Source: Coleofasciculaceae cyanobacterium RL_1_1 (lineage in GTDB: Bacteria > Cyanobacteriota > Cyanobacteriia > Cyanobacteriales > Geitlerinemataceae). From it: a stretch of 34,706 nucleotides of DNA. The notes beneath the pieces are model-generated. The model saw nothing but the letters and a program-made list of their open reading frames with translations, had not been told where the DNA came from and did not search any database. This document shows positions 19,881-28,740 of this stretch, piece by piece (position 1 is the first letter of the stretch; the number at the start of each line of letters is the position of its first letter). The stretch covers positions 1 to 34,706 of the forward strand of contig JAAUPN010000014.1 in the NCBI GenBank assembly GCA_012033105.1. The letters run 5' to 3'. The position numbers and the translations under genes are program-made.

Positions 19881-19888
19881 GGTTTCAT

Positions 19889-19997
19889 CGTTCCCATGTT
19901 CTGCGTGGGAATGCCGTGGGGACGCTCTGCGTCCAGTATGAGTGGAGGCGACGCGGAGTGTCTGGGGATTGCGTTGCCCACGCAGAGCGTGGGAACA
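19889..19997. repeat. Palindromic repeat element with nested hairpins
   Basis: The outer arms GTTCCCATGTTCTGCGTGGG (19890-19909) and CCCACGCAGAGCGTGGGAAC (about 19977-19996) pair with two mismatches. Inside are two shorter palindromes, GACGCTCTGCGTC (19921-19933) and GACGCGGAGTGTC (19950-19962). I recognise this as a widely dispersed cyanobacterial intergenic repeat type. Confidence 0.85.
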
Positions 19998-20009
19998 ATG
20001 GCAATAGCC

Positions 20010-20656
20010 TCATTGAATAGGCTCGGTACACTTAACATCACCATTTGGTGATCGAACACATGCCTCACGGGTCAAATTACCAGGTCCCATATTTGTGTAG
20101 TGCGGATCTGTTATTCCATCGTCTTGTATTGTTGTAGATACATATATTTTTCCGTTTTCGCCTTTCAAGTAAAGAGTAGAGCCAATCGGTGCTTTTGCTT
20201 TTACCCAGCTCGCATTACATCTATCAGAATGACGCATTTCAAGCTTGATATTTTTGAATTCTTCTCCAAACTCAGGAAAGCTTGCAACTGTTGACGTAAT
20301 CGTATAGACCCCAATATTACACCCGGCATCTTTAGGATCGCGGCCTGTGCATGTCTTCTCGAAACAGACTGAAGCTGTATTAGGAGGTCGTAAGGTCAAG
20401 TGAAAGTTAAACGCAAGCAGAGCAAATAGCATTCCTGCCATAACGAGTAGAGTAACAAGAACCGCGTTAACGATTTTCACGAACTCACCACTCTGCAAAG
20501 GTGAATCCTTAAGTAATAACTCCTGTGCTCTACTCAAACCCTTTGTAGACTTTAAAACAACAATCAATCCAGCCAGTAGACAAAAGCAATAAAAGCAATA
20601 AGAGTTAATGGGCCAGTCACAGAGGTGATCGCCTCAAGGAATAACGCCATATTCAT
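20010..20656 (-). CDS. DUF2690-like protein with two N-terminal membrane helices (apparent frameshift near 20583)
   Basis: The main frame opens at a TTG (20567) in the middle of a hydrophobic segment. One added A in the four-A run at 20582-20585 joins it to an upstream start at ATG 20656 (MNMALFLEAITSVTGPLTLI, then AFIAFCLLAGLIVVLKS). This gives 215 residues and an integral codon count. The second membrane helix is VLVTLLVMAGMLFALLAF. The C-terminal domain reads CTGRDPKDAGC, KLEMRHSDRCNASWVKA, STLYLKG and then MGPGNLTREACV. This is the Cys-pair pattern of DUF2690, a family I know mostly from actinobacteria. The domain is probably extracytoplasmic, with disulfides. It is AT-richer than neighbouring genes and lies in a repeat-dense island, so acquisition by transfer is plausible. 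Confidence 0.65.
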
Positions 20657-20710
20657 AGAGTAAAGAGAGAGATTAGATGTATTTAAACCAACCGTATTTT
20701 AGTTTAATCC

Positions 20711-20932
20711 TAAAATGACGTGAGTACGGGATAAGGAATCGGCTGCAAGCCTTACAAAATCGTCATTCTTGACGAACGGCTTGAAGTAACGGGATGTGGT
20801 CGTTCCAGAATTTGGCTCGATTCGCCGAGAATGAAGGCAATTTGCTCAAAGTCATAGCTCATTGCATTCATCAGAACCTTTACCCCACCTTGATCTGAGC
20901 TGATTTTCTTATCCCGTACTCACGTTAAAATG
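20711..20932. mobile_element. MITE of about 208 bp with 18-bp inverted ends and 7-bp target duplication
   Basis: ACGTGAGTACGGGATAAG at 20718-20735 is repeated exactly, inverted, as CTTATCCCGTACTCACGT at 20908-20925. The element is flanked by the direct repeat TAAAATG at 20711-20717 and 20926-20932, as expected for a target-site duplication. Inside is only a 39-codon minus-strand frame (20871 down to about 20752) beginning MNAMSYDFEQIAFILGESS, too short for a transposase. It is a non-autonomous or internally deleted insertion sequence. The parent family is not certain; IS982-like is possible. Confidence 0.85.
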
Positions 20933-20997
20933 CATTAAATATTGACAAAAATTCAAGTCTAAGGGAGTCCTTAAAAAGGATGTGCTGTAATTATCGC

Positions 20998-21069
20998 GGT
21001 GCGTTACGACGGATTTGTACTTGGTTCTGTTTTTCCATAGGCGATCGTCCGTCTAACGCACCCTACCGC
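20998..21069. repeat. 72-bp imperfect palindromic repeat, copy 2
   Basis: It is 68/72 identical to 19425-19496 and in the same orientation. Ends GGTGCGTTACGACGGA and TCCGTCTAACGCACC are inverted. The right edge is 5 bases from the stop codon of the KGK-type gene, almost the same placement as copy 1. Confidence 0.92.
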
Positions 21070-21074
21070 CCACT

Positions 21075-21455
21075 TTAAATTTCTCCCAATTGGCGAATTT
21101 CATCCAAAGAATTATCGGCTAAGGAAGTATTAGGTAATACCTCATTTTCCATTGCTTCGCTTTTTCCCAAGAGAGTATCTGGATCGTCTGGTTTAAATAT
21201 GAGGACATAGCGAAGTTTTCCAGAAACCCACTTTTTAAAATCCAGCTCTAGAACTTCACAAGATAAACCTTCCTCTGTGTGCAGCCTGGGTAAGTAACCA
21301 CCAACATGTCTGACAAATGCTTCTCGCGATTTCTGTTGAAAATCTTGAAAAAGGCATATTGCATGTTCATCCTTCAATATAGGAGATAAATTTTCACCAC
21401 GAACAAAATCATCTCCATCTACAATCCAATGATGCTCATGATTGATATGACGCAT
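21075..21455 (-). CDS. KGK-domain-like protein
   Basis: A 126-residue soluble protein. Its pattern fits the cyanobacterial KGK family (PF08872): an acidic start DGDDFVRGENL, a helix FQQKSREAFVRHVGG, then LSCEVLELDFKKWVSGKLRY and VLIFKPDDPD. The diagnostic Lys-Gly-Lys position appears here as Ser-Gly-Lys in WVSGKLR. The C-terminal tail is acidic and probably disordered. Function of the family is unknown. The start ATG at 21455 lies 34 bases from a small palindrome (21489-21513), and the stop is followed by the 72-bp repeat. Confidence 0.6.
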   Translation of the reverse strand: MRHINHEHHWIVDGDDFVRGENLSPILKDEHAICLFQDFQQKSREAFVRHVGGYLPRLHTEEGLSCEVLELDFKKWVSGKLRYVLIFKPDDPDTLLGKSEAMENEVLPNTSLADNSLDEIRQLGEI

Positions 21456-21488
21456 AAACCTAAATCCTTGAAACCTTAAACGGGCGTC

Positions 21489-21513
21489 GTAAGGTGGGCA
21501 ATGCCCACCCTAC
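21489..21513. repeat. GGTGGGCA/TGCCCACC palindrome
   Basis: GTAAGGTGGGCA-A-TGCCCACCCTAC is a near-perfect hairpin between the KGK-type and GH57 genes. It is of a common cyanobacterial intergenic palindrome type, and the CACCCTAC end resembles the right end of the 72-bp repeats. Confidence 0.8.
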
Positions 21514-21544
21514 CGATCGCTAAAAAATTAGCTCACCAATCGCC

Positions 21545-23013
21545 TCACCCCGCCGATAAAAGCTCCCGCGCATACTCCGTCCACGTACCCTGACCCCAGT
21601 ACCGGAAACAACTCGTCTCCACCAGCATCACGTACAACAACGCCTCCGTATACTCGCGACTTTGCGTCACCGTCGGATCTTCCGCCACCGCACGATCGAA
21701 CTTCTCGTGGAACTTCGCACTAAGCTGATTCATCGGCTCCAGCACATTTTCATAACCACGCACCCAGCTCAGATCATTCGTCCATGACGCACCATCCATA
21801 TTGAACTGGTGATCATTTTCGTTCAGATCCGCGATCGCGCCGCCACCGCACCCGGAGCCGGATTGTCGCGATCGACCCGCGCCCAGATCTTGTGCTGCTG
21901 GATCGCCTGACACACCGGATAATCCGCCTCAGAAATACCCGCCGCGTCTAACAGCTCCAGATACTCCGTGCCGTTAACCCCCACCGTACTGCCATCAGCA
22001 GCAATCTGCGGCCACGCTTGCTTGTAGCCATCCGGGAACTCATTCATCATCACGCCGCCATTCTCGCCATCGGCGATCTGCGTTACGCAACCCGGAACCG
22101 ACTGACCGCCCAACTCCTGACGACCCCGGCTCTTCGCCTCGTAATACGGCTGCATCTGCGCCACCAGCTTGGTGTCAGACCCCTGAGTTTTGATCAGCGC
22201 CGTCATGCTCACGGTGTCACCGCGCGAGTTGGTCGCCACCAGACGCTGCGGTAGGTATTTTTCATCGCGATCGTACACCGGTGTTCCATCAAGCGTCTCG
22301 ACCGATCCCTCCTGCACCATCAACCAACGATAACCGCACTCCTTCAGCGCCTTGATGTACTCATAGAGCGTATCGGGATTGTTCGGCAGGTGCATCTCCG
22401 GCGGCGAAAAACCCTTGACGCGAGCCAGCGCTTCCGTGCCGAACACCGCCGCAAAATAATGCTGCCATGCCTGAATCTGTAACTTCAGATCCGGGATCGG
22501 TGTCGAAGGCGCGACGGCGTGGCTCCACATCGTACCGAGCCATTCCACGTGCGGCCAGTAGCGATCATTCAGCGTGATTTTCTTGAGATTATCAATCACG
22601 TCCTGGCGACCCATCTGGATCAAACCCCAAAGCAAATTCCCTGAATAATCGAGCATGATGCGCGGATTGCAACCCTGATCAATTAGCTCAGGAATGAAAT
22701 CACCCATGCGGCTGTAGCAGTAGGCGAAGACGCTGGCGTTGTGGTTGTCGCCGTCGTGGGGATTCTCCATCATGTGCTGAAGATTGCAAATCAGTTCGCC
22801 ATTCGCGCCCGCTGGAATCGTCGGCTGGTGCATGTGGAGCGCACAAGCAAAACTCGCTTTAAACGAATTAAGATTGAGATTCGTACGCGGCAAAAATACC
22901 GGATTATTGTGGTTCGTAATCGCCGTTAATTCAGCCTCAGATCCGCAAACATTCGGCAAGCCGTTACGTTCGAGGCTGAAATTACTATTTTGTGTAGGAG
23001 CGGTCGCAATCAT
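21545..23013 (-). CDS. Glycoside hydrolase family 57 protein (apparent frameshift near 21838)
   Basis: Two frames join into 489 residues when one C is added near 21838 (plus strand), giving AVAAAIADLNENDHQFNMDG. The first frame (396 residues) has the GH57 landmarks: ALHMHQPTIPAG at about residue 57, MLDYSGNLLWGL, WPHVEWLGTMWSHA, GFSPPEMHLPNNP, and GYRWLMVQEGSVETLDGTPV. The second adds FNMDGASWTNDLSWVRGYEN and a C-terminal helical part ending in CFRYWGQGTWTEYARELL. GH57 enzymes cleave or transfer alpha-glucans, such as amylase, branching and amylopullulanase types. Specificity cannot be assigned. No signal peptide is seen, so it is cytoplasmic, consistent with glycogen metabolism. The GntR-type gene lies 259 bases upstream on the same strand. 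Confidence 0.9.
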
Positions 23014-23272
23014 AAAAGCGTTCCTTGGAAACGTTCAAAGGAATGAATTTGGTGATGTCAGTTCATCGAAAAAGTTGATTCGCGCAGCGTTCAATACGCG
23101 ATGCACGATCGCCAATTCCTGGAATTCACCGTCGTCAATTCATTCGTGCCTAAATCGTAAACTGCACGATCGACACCCGCTCTGTAAGTTATTTAAAGAA
23201 ACATCAAGTCAAGATCGATCCCCGTTACGCTTCGTTGTATTACGGCCTGATATCCATGAGTTTGGCCTTGAT

Positions 23273-24252
23273 CTAATCAAGTCCTAACTCACGTTTTAAT
23301 AAAGCGATCGAATCTTGATTAATGTAATTTTCAAAACACATAATCTGAGGCGCACGAATAATATCTTCTCGCGCTCCATGAATCGCCTCTTTCACGGCTT
23401 CAAAACTTGCCTGATCGCAAATAATATGCCGCGCACTGCGTACCATTGCGTTGAGTTTGTAGGAATTGCCCAATTGGGTAGAAATCACCAAAATCTCGTC
23501 ACCACGCAAACTATGCACAATCACCTCGCCCGCCCGCAAGATTCCCGAGCTTAAGCACACCAAGCCCAAACAGGTATCCTTCGGCAACGACTGCACCAGT
23601 TCCATTTCGCGAGCGTAATCGTAAATATCGATCGGGATCACCCGCACCGACTTGGGCGCGCGATCGCCTGAGCATCCCCAATAAAATATCGACTCGTCAC
23701 CACCGTACCGGACACCGCCTTATCCAACGTTTCCGCCAGCTCCTCCATCGGCACAAGCTGCACCGGCATATTCAATGACTCCTCTAGCTCCTGCGCCATG
23801 AGTTGCCCCGCACCGATATCCTGCATCGGAGCCGTCACCAACAGCCGCGCACTACAGCGCAACCGCCAGTCAATTTCGCCCAAAAACATTTCCCGCGCCT
23901 TACTCAACGAGCAGCCCTGTTTGAGCAGTTCATCGAGACTCGATTTAACGATTTTTTCCAGCTCCGGGCTATCACGCAAAATCGGCGCACCGGAGGACGC
24001 GCCCCCCTCATGACCCAAGGCTCGCACGTAGATCCCCGATCCCGCTTGCGCTTCGACGAGGCCGTCTTCTTCGAGCTGACGGTAGACTTTGCCGATCGTG
24101 TTGCGGTGAAGTCCCGTTTGCATGGCGAGCTGGCGGGTGCTGGGGAGGCGATGCCCAGGGGGAAATTGGCGCGAGGCGATCGCGAGACGAATTTGATTAA
24201 AAAGCTGATTCGAGGCGGGGATATCGCTATCGGATTGAATATAAAACTTCAT
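23273..24252 (-). CDS. GntR-family transcriptional regulator (apparent frameshift near 23659)
   Basis: One added C near 23659 (plus strand) joins two frames as IAAPKSVRVIPIDIYDY and gives 326 residues. The N-terminal winged helix-turn-helix is typical GntR: SNQLFNQIRLAIASRQFPPG, HRLPSTRQLAMQTGLHRNTI and GKVYRQLEEDGLVEAQAGSGIYV. A linker and a C-terminal alpha/beta effector domain follow (ARLLVTAPMQDIGAGQLMAQ, TVVTSRYFIGDAQAIA, GLVCLSSGILRAGEVIVHSL). The last part is helical, ending ALLKRELGLD. The effector domain differs from the aminotransferase (MocR) and UTRA types, and I do not know its ligand. It lies upstream of GH57 on the same strand and might regulate it, but no operator is evident. 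Confidence 0.9.
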
Positions 24253-24420
24253 CGATGCTTATAGCTCCTGGGCTTGTAGCTCTCAAGAATAGAGATGAGG
24301 GGAGGTACGCGGGGAAATACGCAGCACTCAAACCAATCGGTTTGTGATGGTATAAATACGGGGTTGAATGGTTCGATTTTACGCTTTTGTTGGTTTGGCG
24401 GATTGTTGCGCTTCCTGACG

Positions 24421-27132
24421 TTAGGGTGAGGGCGCAAGATCCTGGCGAGCTTGGGAGAGGTTGCCGTACAGGATGGCGAGGACGCCGCGCAGGGTGTGGA
24501 ATTCAGGGATCGTGGGCGCGATCGCGATCGCGCGGTCAATCGAGCGGTAGGCGGCGTGGGGATGGAGACCAATGGTTTCGACGACGGCGAGATACGCCCA
24601 GCCATAAGGGTTGGCGGGATCAAGCTGGGTGATGCGATCAAAGGCGGCGATCGCGGGGTCGATGCGTTTTTTGAGAAGCTGCGCGATCGCGATCGTGTAC
24701 GCCCAATCCAGGCGGGGATCGATTTGCAGGCGAAATTCGAGGGCGGCGATCGTCTGATCGAGATAGTCCTGAGTCGGGTCGTATTGGTTGATGCGGGAAA
24801 TGTCGCTAAAAATGTGATCGAGCTGATCGAGTCCCTGGGGCATCAGTGCCGCGAGTTGCCGTAACTGTTGACTGAGATCGAGTTCGCGCGATCGGGGATC
24901 AGCCGTCGTCAGGGAGTTGGAAAAATTAGACGGATTAGACGGGTTGGACGAACTGGCGACAATCTCGATCATTGTGTCCGAGGCTTGGAGCGTTACGGCT
25001 TGGGGATCACGATCACGGGGATCAAGCGATCGCGCCTGTAGCTGATAGCGACCGGGGGCGATCTCGGCGGGGATTTGCATCGCGGTGCGATCGATAATCT
25101 CAAACGTGCAGTTTGCAGGACGCGATCGGCAGGAGTGGGGATCGCCATCGGCTAATGGTTTTAGGGTCAAATTACCCGCAGTGACGGCACGATCGTGAAT
25201 CCAAGCCGGTCGCTCCGCTGTGGTCGATTTGGAATTATGCCAACCCAACAGCATCACCCGATCGCGCAGCGCTTCCCAATTTCCCGTCCAGCGGTAGGTC
25301 ACGGGGACGATCGAACCCGGTATCGCTTGTTTGGGCAAGTCCAGGGCTAAGGCAATTCCTGAGATCGACGCGGGCAACGCGGGCGAACCGGGCTGTACGG
25401 TGGCCGCAATTTCAACCGATCGCTCAATTTTTCGATAGACCTCGATCATTTCTCCATCAGGTAAATCCCACCGGCCAAAGCGTTCAAACTCGCCGCCATG
25501 GCGAATCTGCTCAACCATTGCCGCGTAAGACTCCGGCACTGAACCGGGATCACCCGTTTTGACTAAAAACCACGATAGCGCCCTGATGTCGGCTGGAACC
25601 TGCTCGGCGATCGTCCCGACCTGCCGCCCGTAGATCGCGAAATCGGCGATCGCCCCGTAAAAATTCAGATTGTGCTGATTCACCGTTTTCGTCGAAGGCA
25701 TGCACGCCGATCGTCTGCCGTGTAAACGGTTCCACCTCACGCATACCGCGGCCACGATCGCTGCGTGGGGGTAGTTCGCGCCAGCGTAGGCGCGATCGGG
25801 TGACGCCTGGGGATCGCTCGTCGGCCAGGTTTGGGCAATGTTGGCTGTGAACGCGAGGGCGATCGCGATCATGCGAAGTTTCCACGACCAAACCGACAAT
25901 CCCAAGGCTAGCCAAATCGCCAAAATCGCAACCTCGGGCAAAATATAGCGCGGGTCTTTGTTCGGACTCAGCGCCCCGAGGACGTAAGCGCCGATCGAGA
26001 TCACCAGCAACCAGCGATCGGAATCTGATCGCGTTTGTGCTTTGAAGGGATGACTCGCTGGATTGCCTGAAATTTGCGACGCTGCGAACTTCGATCGCCA
26101 AACCGTCAGCAAACCGCCGCCGATCGCCAAACCCAACAGCCAGGGATAGGCGCGATCGGGCAAGTCATCTAGGTAATACGTCCAGGCTCGCCAGCTCCAG
26201 ACACTCGGATCACCTTCCGCGATCGCCGAGTCCACCGTTGCCCGTTTTCCCGAGGTCAAGATCAACAGCCAATTCGTCCCATACCAACCACCCCAAACCC
26301 AGCTCGACACCCACAGCGCCGCGATCGTTTGCACCACCCGCGCCCAACGCCGCTGCCATAGCGCCCCGATCACAATCCATAGCACCGGCACGATCGTAAA
26401 CAGCACCACCGTTTGCTTGACCATCAGCCCCAACCCGCCGATCAGCCCGACCGCGATCGCCCACAGCCAACCATCGCGATCGCGCCAGCCATCACCCGAT
26501 CGTCGCCACCGCGTTAACCCCCACCAAATTGCTGCCACCGCCGCACAAACCGCATAATCCAGCACAAAAATCCGCCGTACCGTCAGGACTCCCGGCAACA
26601 CCAGCACCAGCAACGCTGCCCAAAACCCGATCCCAAATTGCTGTGGGTGTGACTGCGGTTCGGATTCCCCACGATCGACGTTATCGAACAAACATCGCCC
26701 CAGGCCATAGGTCGCCGTGAGCAGCACCAACGCCGCGATCGCATTCACCCACAGCGCCGCATCCGCCGATCGTCCAATCCAGTGCGTCATCCCTCCCGCA
26801 ACGATATACACCAGCGGCGGAATCTTCGACGACAGCAACCACAACGATGTCCACCACTCACCCGTAACCCGATCGCCCCAATCACCGCCCAACAGCGACC
26901 CGATCGCCCGTCCATAATTCAGCGCTCCGGTTAAATAATCAGCCTCATCCCAGTCCGGCACGTGATGATCGATCGCCAGCCAGACCCGATCGCACACCAC
27001 GATCGCCAACCACGCCAGCCCCAACACACCGCCTTCCCAGATCCGCCAACGGTGACTCTCCCCTCCGCCCTTCATCAATTGATGCCCAAACACAACAATT
27101 CGCGATCGTTTCTCTCCCCGGAAACCGACCAC
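24421..27132 (-). CDS. GT39/ArnT-like membrane glycosyltransferase with TPR-like tail
   Basis: 903 residues from the GTG at 27132. The ATG at 27075 (MKGGGESHRWRIWEG, 884 residues) sits just before the first membrane helix and is more likely. The N-terminal half has about ten membrane helices. In the first loop, PDWDEADYLTGALNYGRA carries the acidic catalytic signature of GT-C polyprenyl-phosphate-sugar transferases (GT39/GT83, ArnT, PMT). Other landmarks are RRIFVLDYAVC and NKDPRYILPEVAILAIWLAL. After residue 480 comes a soluble part: a beta-rich domain (PVTYRWTGNWEAL, IAPGRYQLQARSLDP), a Ser/Asn/Pro linker (SSSNPSNPSNFSN) and a TPR-like helical tail (AIAAFDRITQLDPANPYGWA). Predicted to glycosylate a periplasmic or lipid acceptor. 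It is extremely rich in HIP1 sites. The TPR tail is an unusual addition for this family. Confidence 0.82.
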   Translation of the reverse strand: MVGFRGEKRSRIVVFGHQLMKGGGESHRWRIWEGGVLGLAWLAIVVCDRVWLAIDHHVPDWDEADYLTGALNYGRAIGSLLGGDWGDRVTGEWWTSLWLLSSKIPPLVYIVAGGMTHWIGRSADAALWVNAIAALVLLTATYGLGRCLFDNVDRGESEPQSHPQQFGIGFWAALLVLVLPGVLTVRRIFVLDYAVCAAVAAIWWGLTRWRRSGDGWRDRDGWLWAIAVGLIGGLGLMVKQTVVLFTIVPVLWIVIGALWQRRWARVVQTIAALWVSSWVWGGWYGTNWLLILTSGKRATVDSAIAEGDPSVWSWRAWTYYLDDLPDRAYPWLLGLAIGGGLLTVWRSKFAASQISGNPASHPFKAQTRSDSDRWLLVISIGAYVLGALSPNKDPRYILPEVAILAIWLALGLSVWSWKLRMIAIALAFTANIAQTWPTSDPQASPDRAYAGANYPHAAIVAAVCVRWNRLHGRRSACMPSTKTVNQHNLNFYGAIADFAIYGRQVGTIAEQVPADIRALSWFLVKTGDPGSVPESYAAMVEQIRHGGEFERFGRWDLPDGEMIEVYRKIERSVEIAATVQPGSPALPASISGIALALDLPKQAIPGSIVPVTYRWTGNWEALRDRVMLLGWHNSKSTTAERPAWIHDRAVTAGNLTLKPLADGDPHSCRSRPANCTFEIIDRTAMQIPAEIAPGRYQLQARSLDPRDRDPQAVTLQASDTMIEIVASSSNPSNPSNFSNSLTTADPRSRELDLSQQLRQLAALMPQGLDQLDHIFSDISRINQYDPTQDYLDQTIAALEFRLQIDPRLDWAYTIAIAQLLKKRIDPAIAAFDRITQLDPANPYGWAYLAVVETIGLHPHAAYRSIDRAIAIAPTIPEFHTLRGVLAILYGNLSQARQDLAPSP

Positions 27133-27245
27133 CCGCGAACGTAGGTATCTTGGAGAGTAAACTTGCAGAAGTTGCCGCCAAGTTCCCCATAACTTCGCGA
27201 CAACCGTGCAAACGCGCTAATCCTTAGACTCATCAACCAATTTTC

Positions 27246-27689
27246 ATGAATAACCTTTTCGGACGTGTGAGCCGCACGATCGCCACCACCGCCGCGATCG
27301 CCTGCGTCGGATTTGCCTCCAGCGCCCGAGCTGACGAGCTGTACAACCCGCAGACCTTCCCCAGCAGTGGCAGCATCAACGGTGTCCTCTCCGAAGCTGG
27401 AATTCCCTCCGGGGTCGGCGGCTACTTCTATGATTACGTCGTGAACCTCAACGAAGGCGATCGTATTGAAATCGAAGCCTTCTCTGACAGCTTCGACACG
27501 ATTTTGACACTGATTGGCCCCGACGGATCGACGATCGCCGAAAACGACGACGGCCCCGACGGCTCCACCAACTCACTCATGTACACACGCCTCACCGAAT
27601 CCGGGCGCTACACCATCCGCGTCCGCGCCTTCGGAGCCGCAGGCGAAGGCCCCTTCACCCTCGATCTCGTCCGTCTACGCCCAATCTAA
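27246..27689 (+). CDS. Exported PPC-domain protein
   Basis: 147 residues. A signal peptide at 1-29 ends in ASSARA, a good signal-peptidase site. The mature part is a single bacterial pre-peptidase C-terminal (PPC) domain: GYFYDYVVNLNEGDRIEIEA, SFDTILTLIGPDGSTIAEND, DGPDGSTNSLMYTRLTESG and RYTIRVRAFGAAGEGPFTL. PPC domains usually sit behind secreted peptidases and are removed or act as adhesion modules. Here the domain stands alone, as is common in cyanobacteria. It is divergent from the GT39-like gene with about 110 bases between the long-form starts. Confidence 0.92.
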   Translation: MNNLFGRVSRTIATTAAIACVGFASSARADELYNPQTFPSSGSINGVLSEAGIPSGVGGYFYDYVVNLNEGDRIEIEAFSDSFDTILTLIGPDGSTIAENDDGPDGSTNSLMYTRLTESGRYTIRVRAFGAAGEGPFTLDLVRLRPI

Positions 27690-27850
27690 CCGATCAGCCA
27701 TCCACAAGATTTCAAGACTTCAAGACTCAGGGATAGGAGTGAGCCGTAACCCATAACGGAATGCTTCCAGTCATGATCACCAGGAAATTCCCGAAAATAG
27801 TTGCCAATTCTCAAAACATGCGTTAAGCTTTTTAAGCGTTAAAAAAACGC

Positions 27851-27923
27851 GCCGGGATAGCTCAGTCGGTAGAGCAGAGGATTGAAAATCCTCGTGTCCC
27901 CGGTTCAAGTCCGGGTCCTGGCA
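27851..27923 (+). tRNA. trnF: tRNA-Phe (GAA)
   Basis: 73 nt with a full cloverleaf: acceptor GCCGGGA / TCCTGGC with one G-T pair, D arm GCTCAGTCGGTAGAGC, anticodon arm GAGGATTGAAAATCCTC with anticodon GAA, and T arm CCCGGTTCAAGTCCGGG. The 3' CCA is not encoded. It is a housekeeping tRNA and a possible integration site, but no integrase or attachment-site duplicate is seen beside it. Confidence 0.97.
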
Positions 27924-28740
27924 TAAAAGCAAGCGACGTATAGAGAACAAAGCGGCAAACTCGTTTCGCCTAAGTCTTCCAAGTCTCCTATGTGGTTTGA
28001 GATCTTCCACAATTCCATCTTTACCCATCAGCGCTGTAAGTTAAGCTGAGTGTACTGAGATCGGCTAATGGGGATGACAATCAATGAGATCTTGTTTCTT
28101 GCGCACACCCAGCGACATGAGAACCTCTCCGTTTGCCTAAGCTTTTCCGTTAAACCGTGTTTCAGAGATATTCTGTATTCTTTGAGCAATAAGAGTTTAA
28201 GCATCTTGGCCAAAAACATGACCATTCAAACCGCTTAAAGCGTTCATGAAACCTTTCAGGCGCTTTCTAAGTGCGAGAGTCAATGCAGTCGGGATTACTT
28301 AAGCCGAATGCAATTGGAACTTACATGTAATTAGACAAGTCTAATTGCATTAAGCTTAAGTATTGCAGCTTCTACAGTAATCAATAATCCTCACAATTCC
28401 TGACAGCCTTCTGGAAGATGAGATTAATCTATATTGCATCATGTTTTAAATTGTCGTAACTCAAGAAAACGCAGGGTTTCTGATGCTTGCTCGCTCGAAA
28501 AAAGCATATTTTGAGATCATCTCTCGTTCAAATATGCATCCAACCATTTACCCTTGAATAAATAGAGATTTTTGAGCCAACTACTAAGACCAAGACAATC
28601 CTATTTTTATTTTGTCAATCAAAATCAAAACTTAATCCTTATTGAACATGTCACAAAGGTCACTCGATCTTAGGTTTTACGATGGTACAACAGCCCTAAT
28701 TTGTATTTCAACTGCGTTTCAATCTAGGTAAAGTACTTTT
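27924..28740. other. Gene-poor, AT-rich region between tRNA-Phe and the ABC exporter gene
   Basis: No convincing gene is seen. Minus-strand frames at 27777-28028 and 28028-28225 are not protein-like, and the first runs across the tRNA. HIP1 sites are absent, unlike most of the window. It contains an inverted repeat at 28329-28346. Confidence 0.55.
28329..28346. promoter_or_regulatory. Inverted repeat AATTAGAC-AA-GTCTAATT
   Basis: Two perfect 8-bp arms (28329-28336 and 28339-28346) are separated by two bases. ATGCAATT at 28308-28315 and AATTGCAT at 28343-28350 form an overlapping alternative pairing. A 2-nt spacer suits a dimeric repressor site better than an RNA hairpin. It is about 400 bases upstream of the ABC gene, so any regulatory role is speculative. 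Confidence 0.3.

Noticed and set aside
19425-21513. CRISPR array
   Set aside because: The repeats are two 72-bp copies 1.5 kb apart plus different palindromes. There is no regular repeat-spacer spacing and no cas gene.
27777-28028. Minus-strand ORF across the tRNA-Phe
   Set aside because: It runs through the tRNA, and the translated sequence has no protein-like character.
27851-28740. Genomic island integrated at tRNA-Phe
   Set aside because: No integrase gene and no duplicate of the tRNA 3' end were seen downstream. Only AT-rich composition suggests it.
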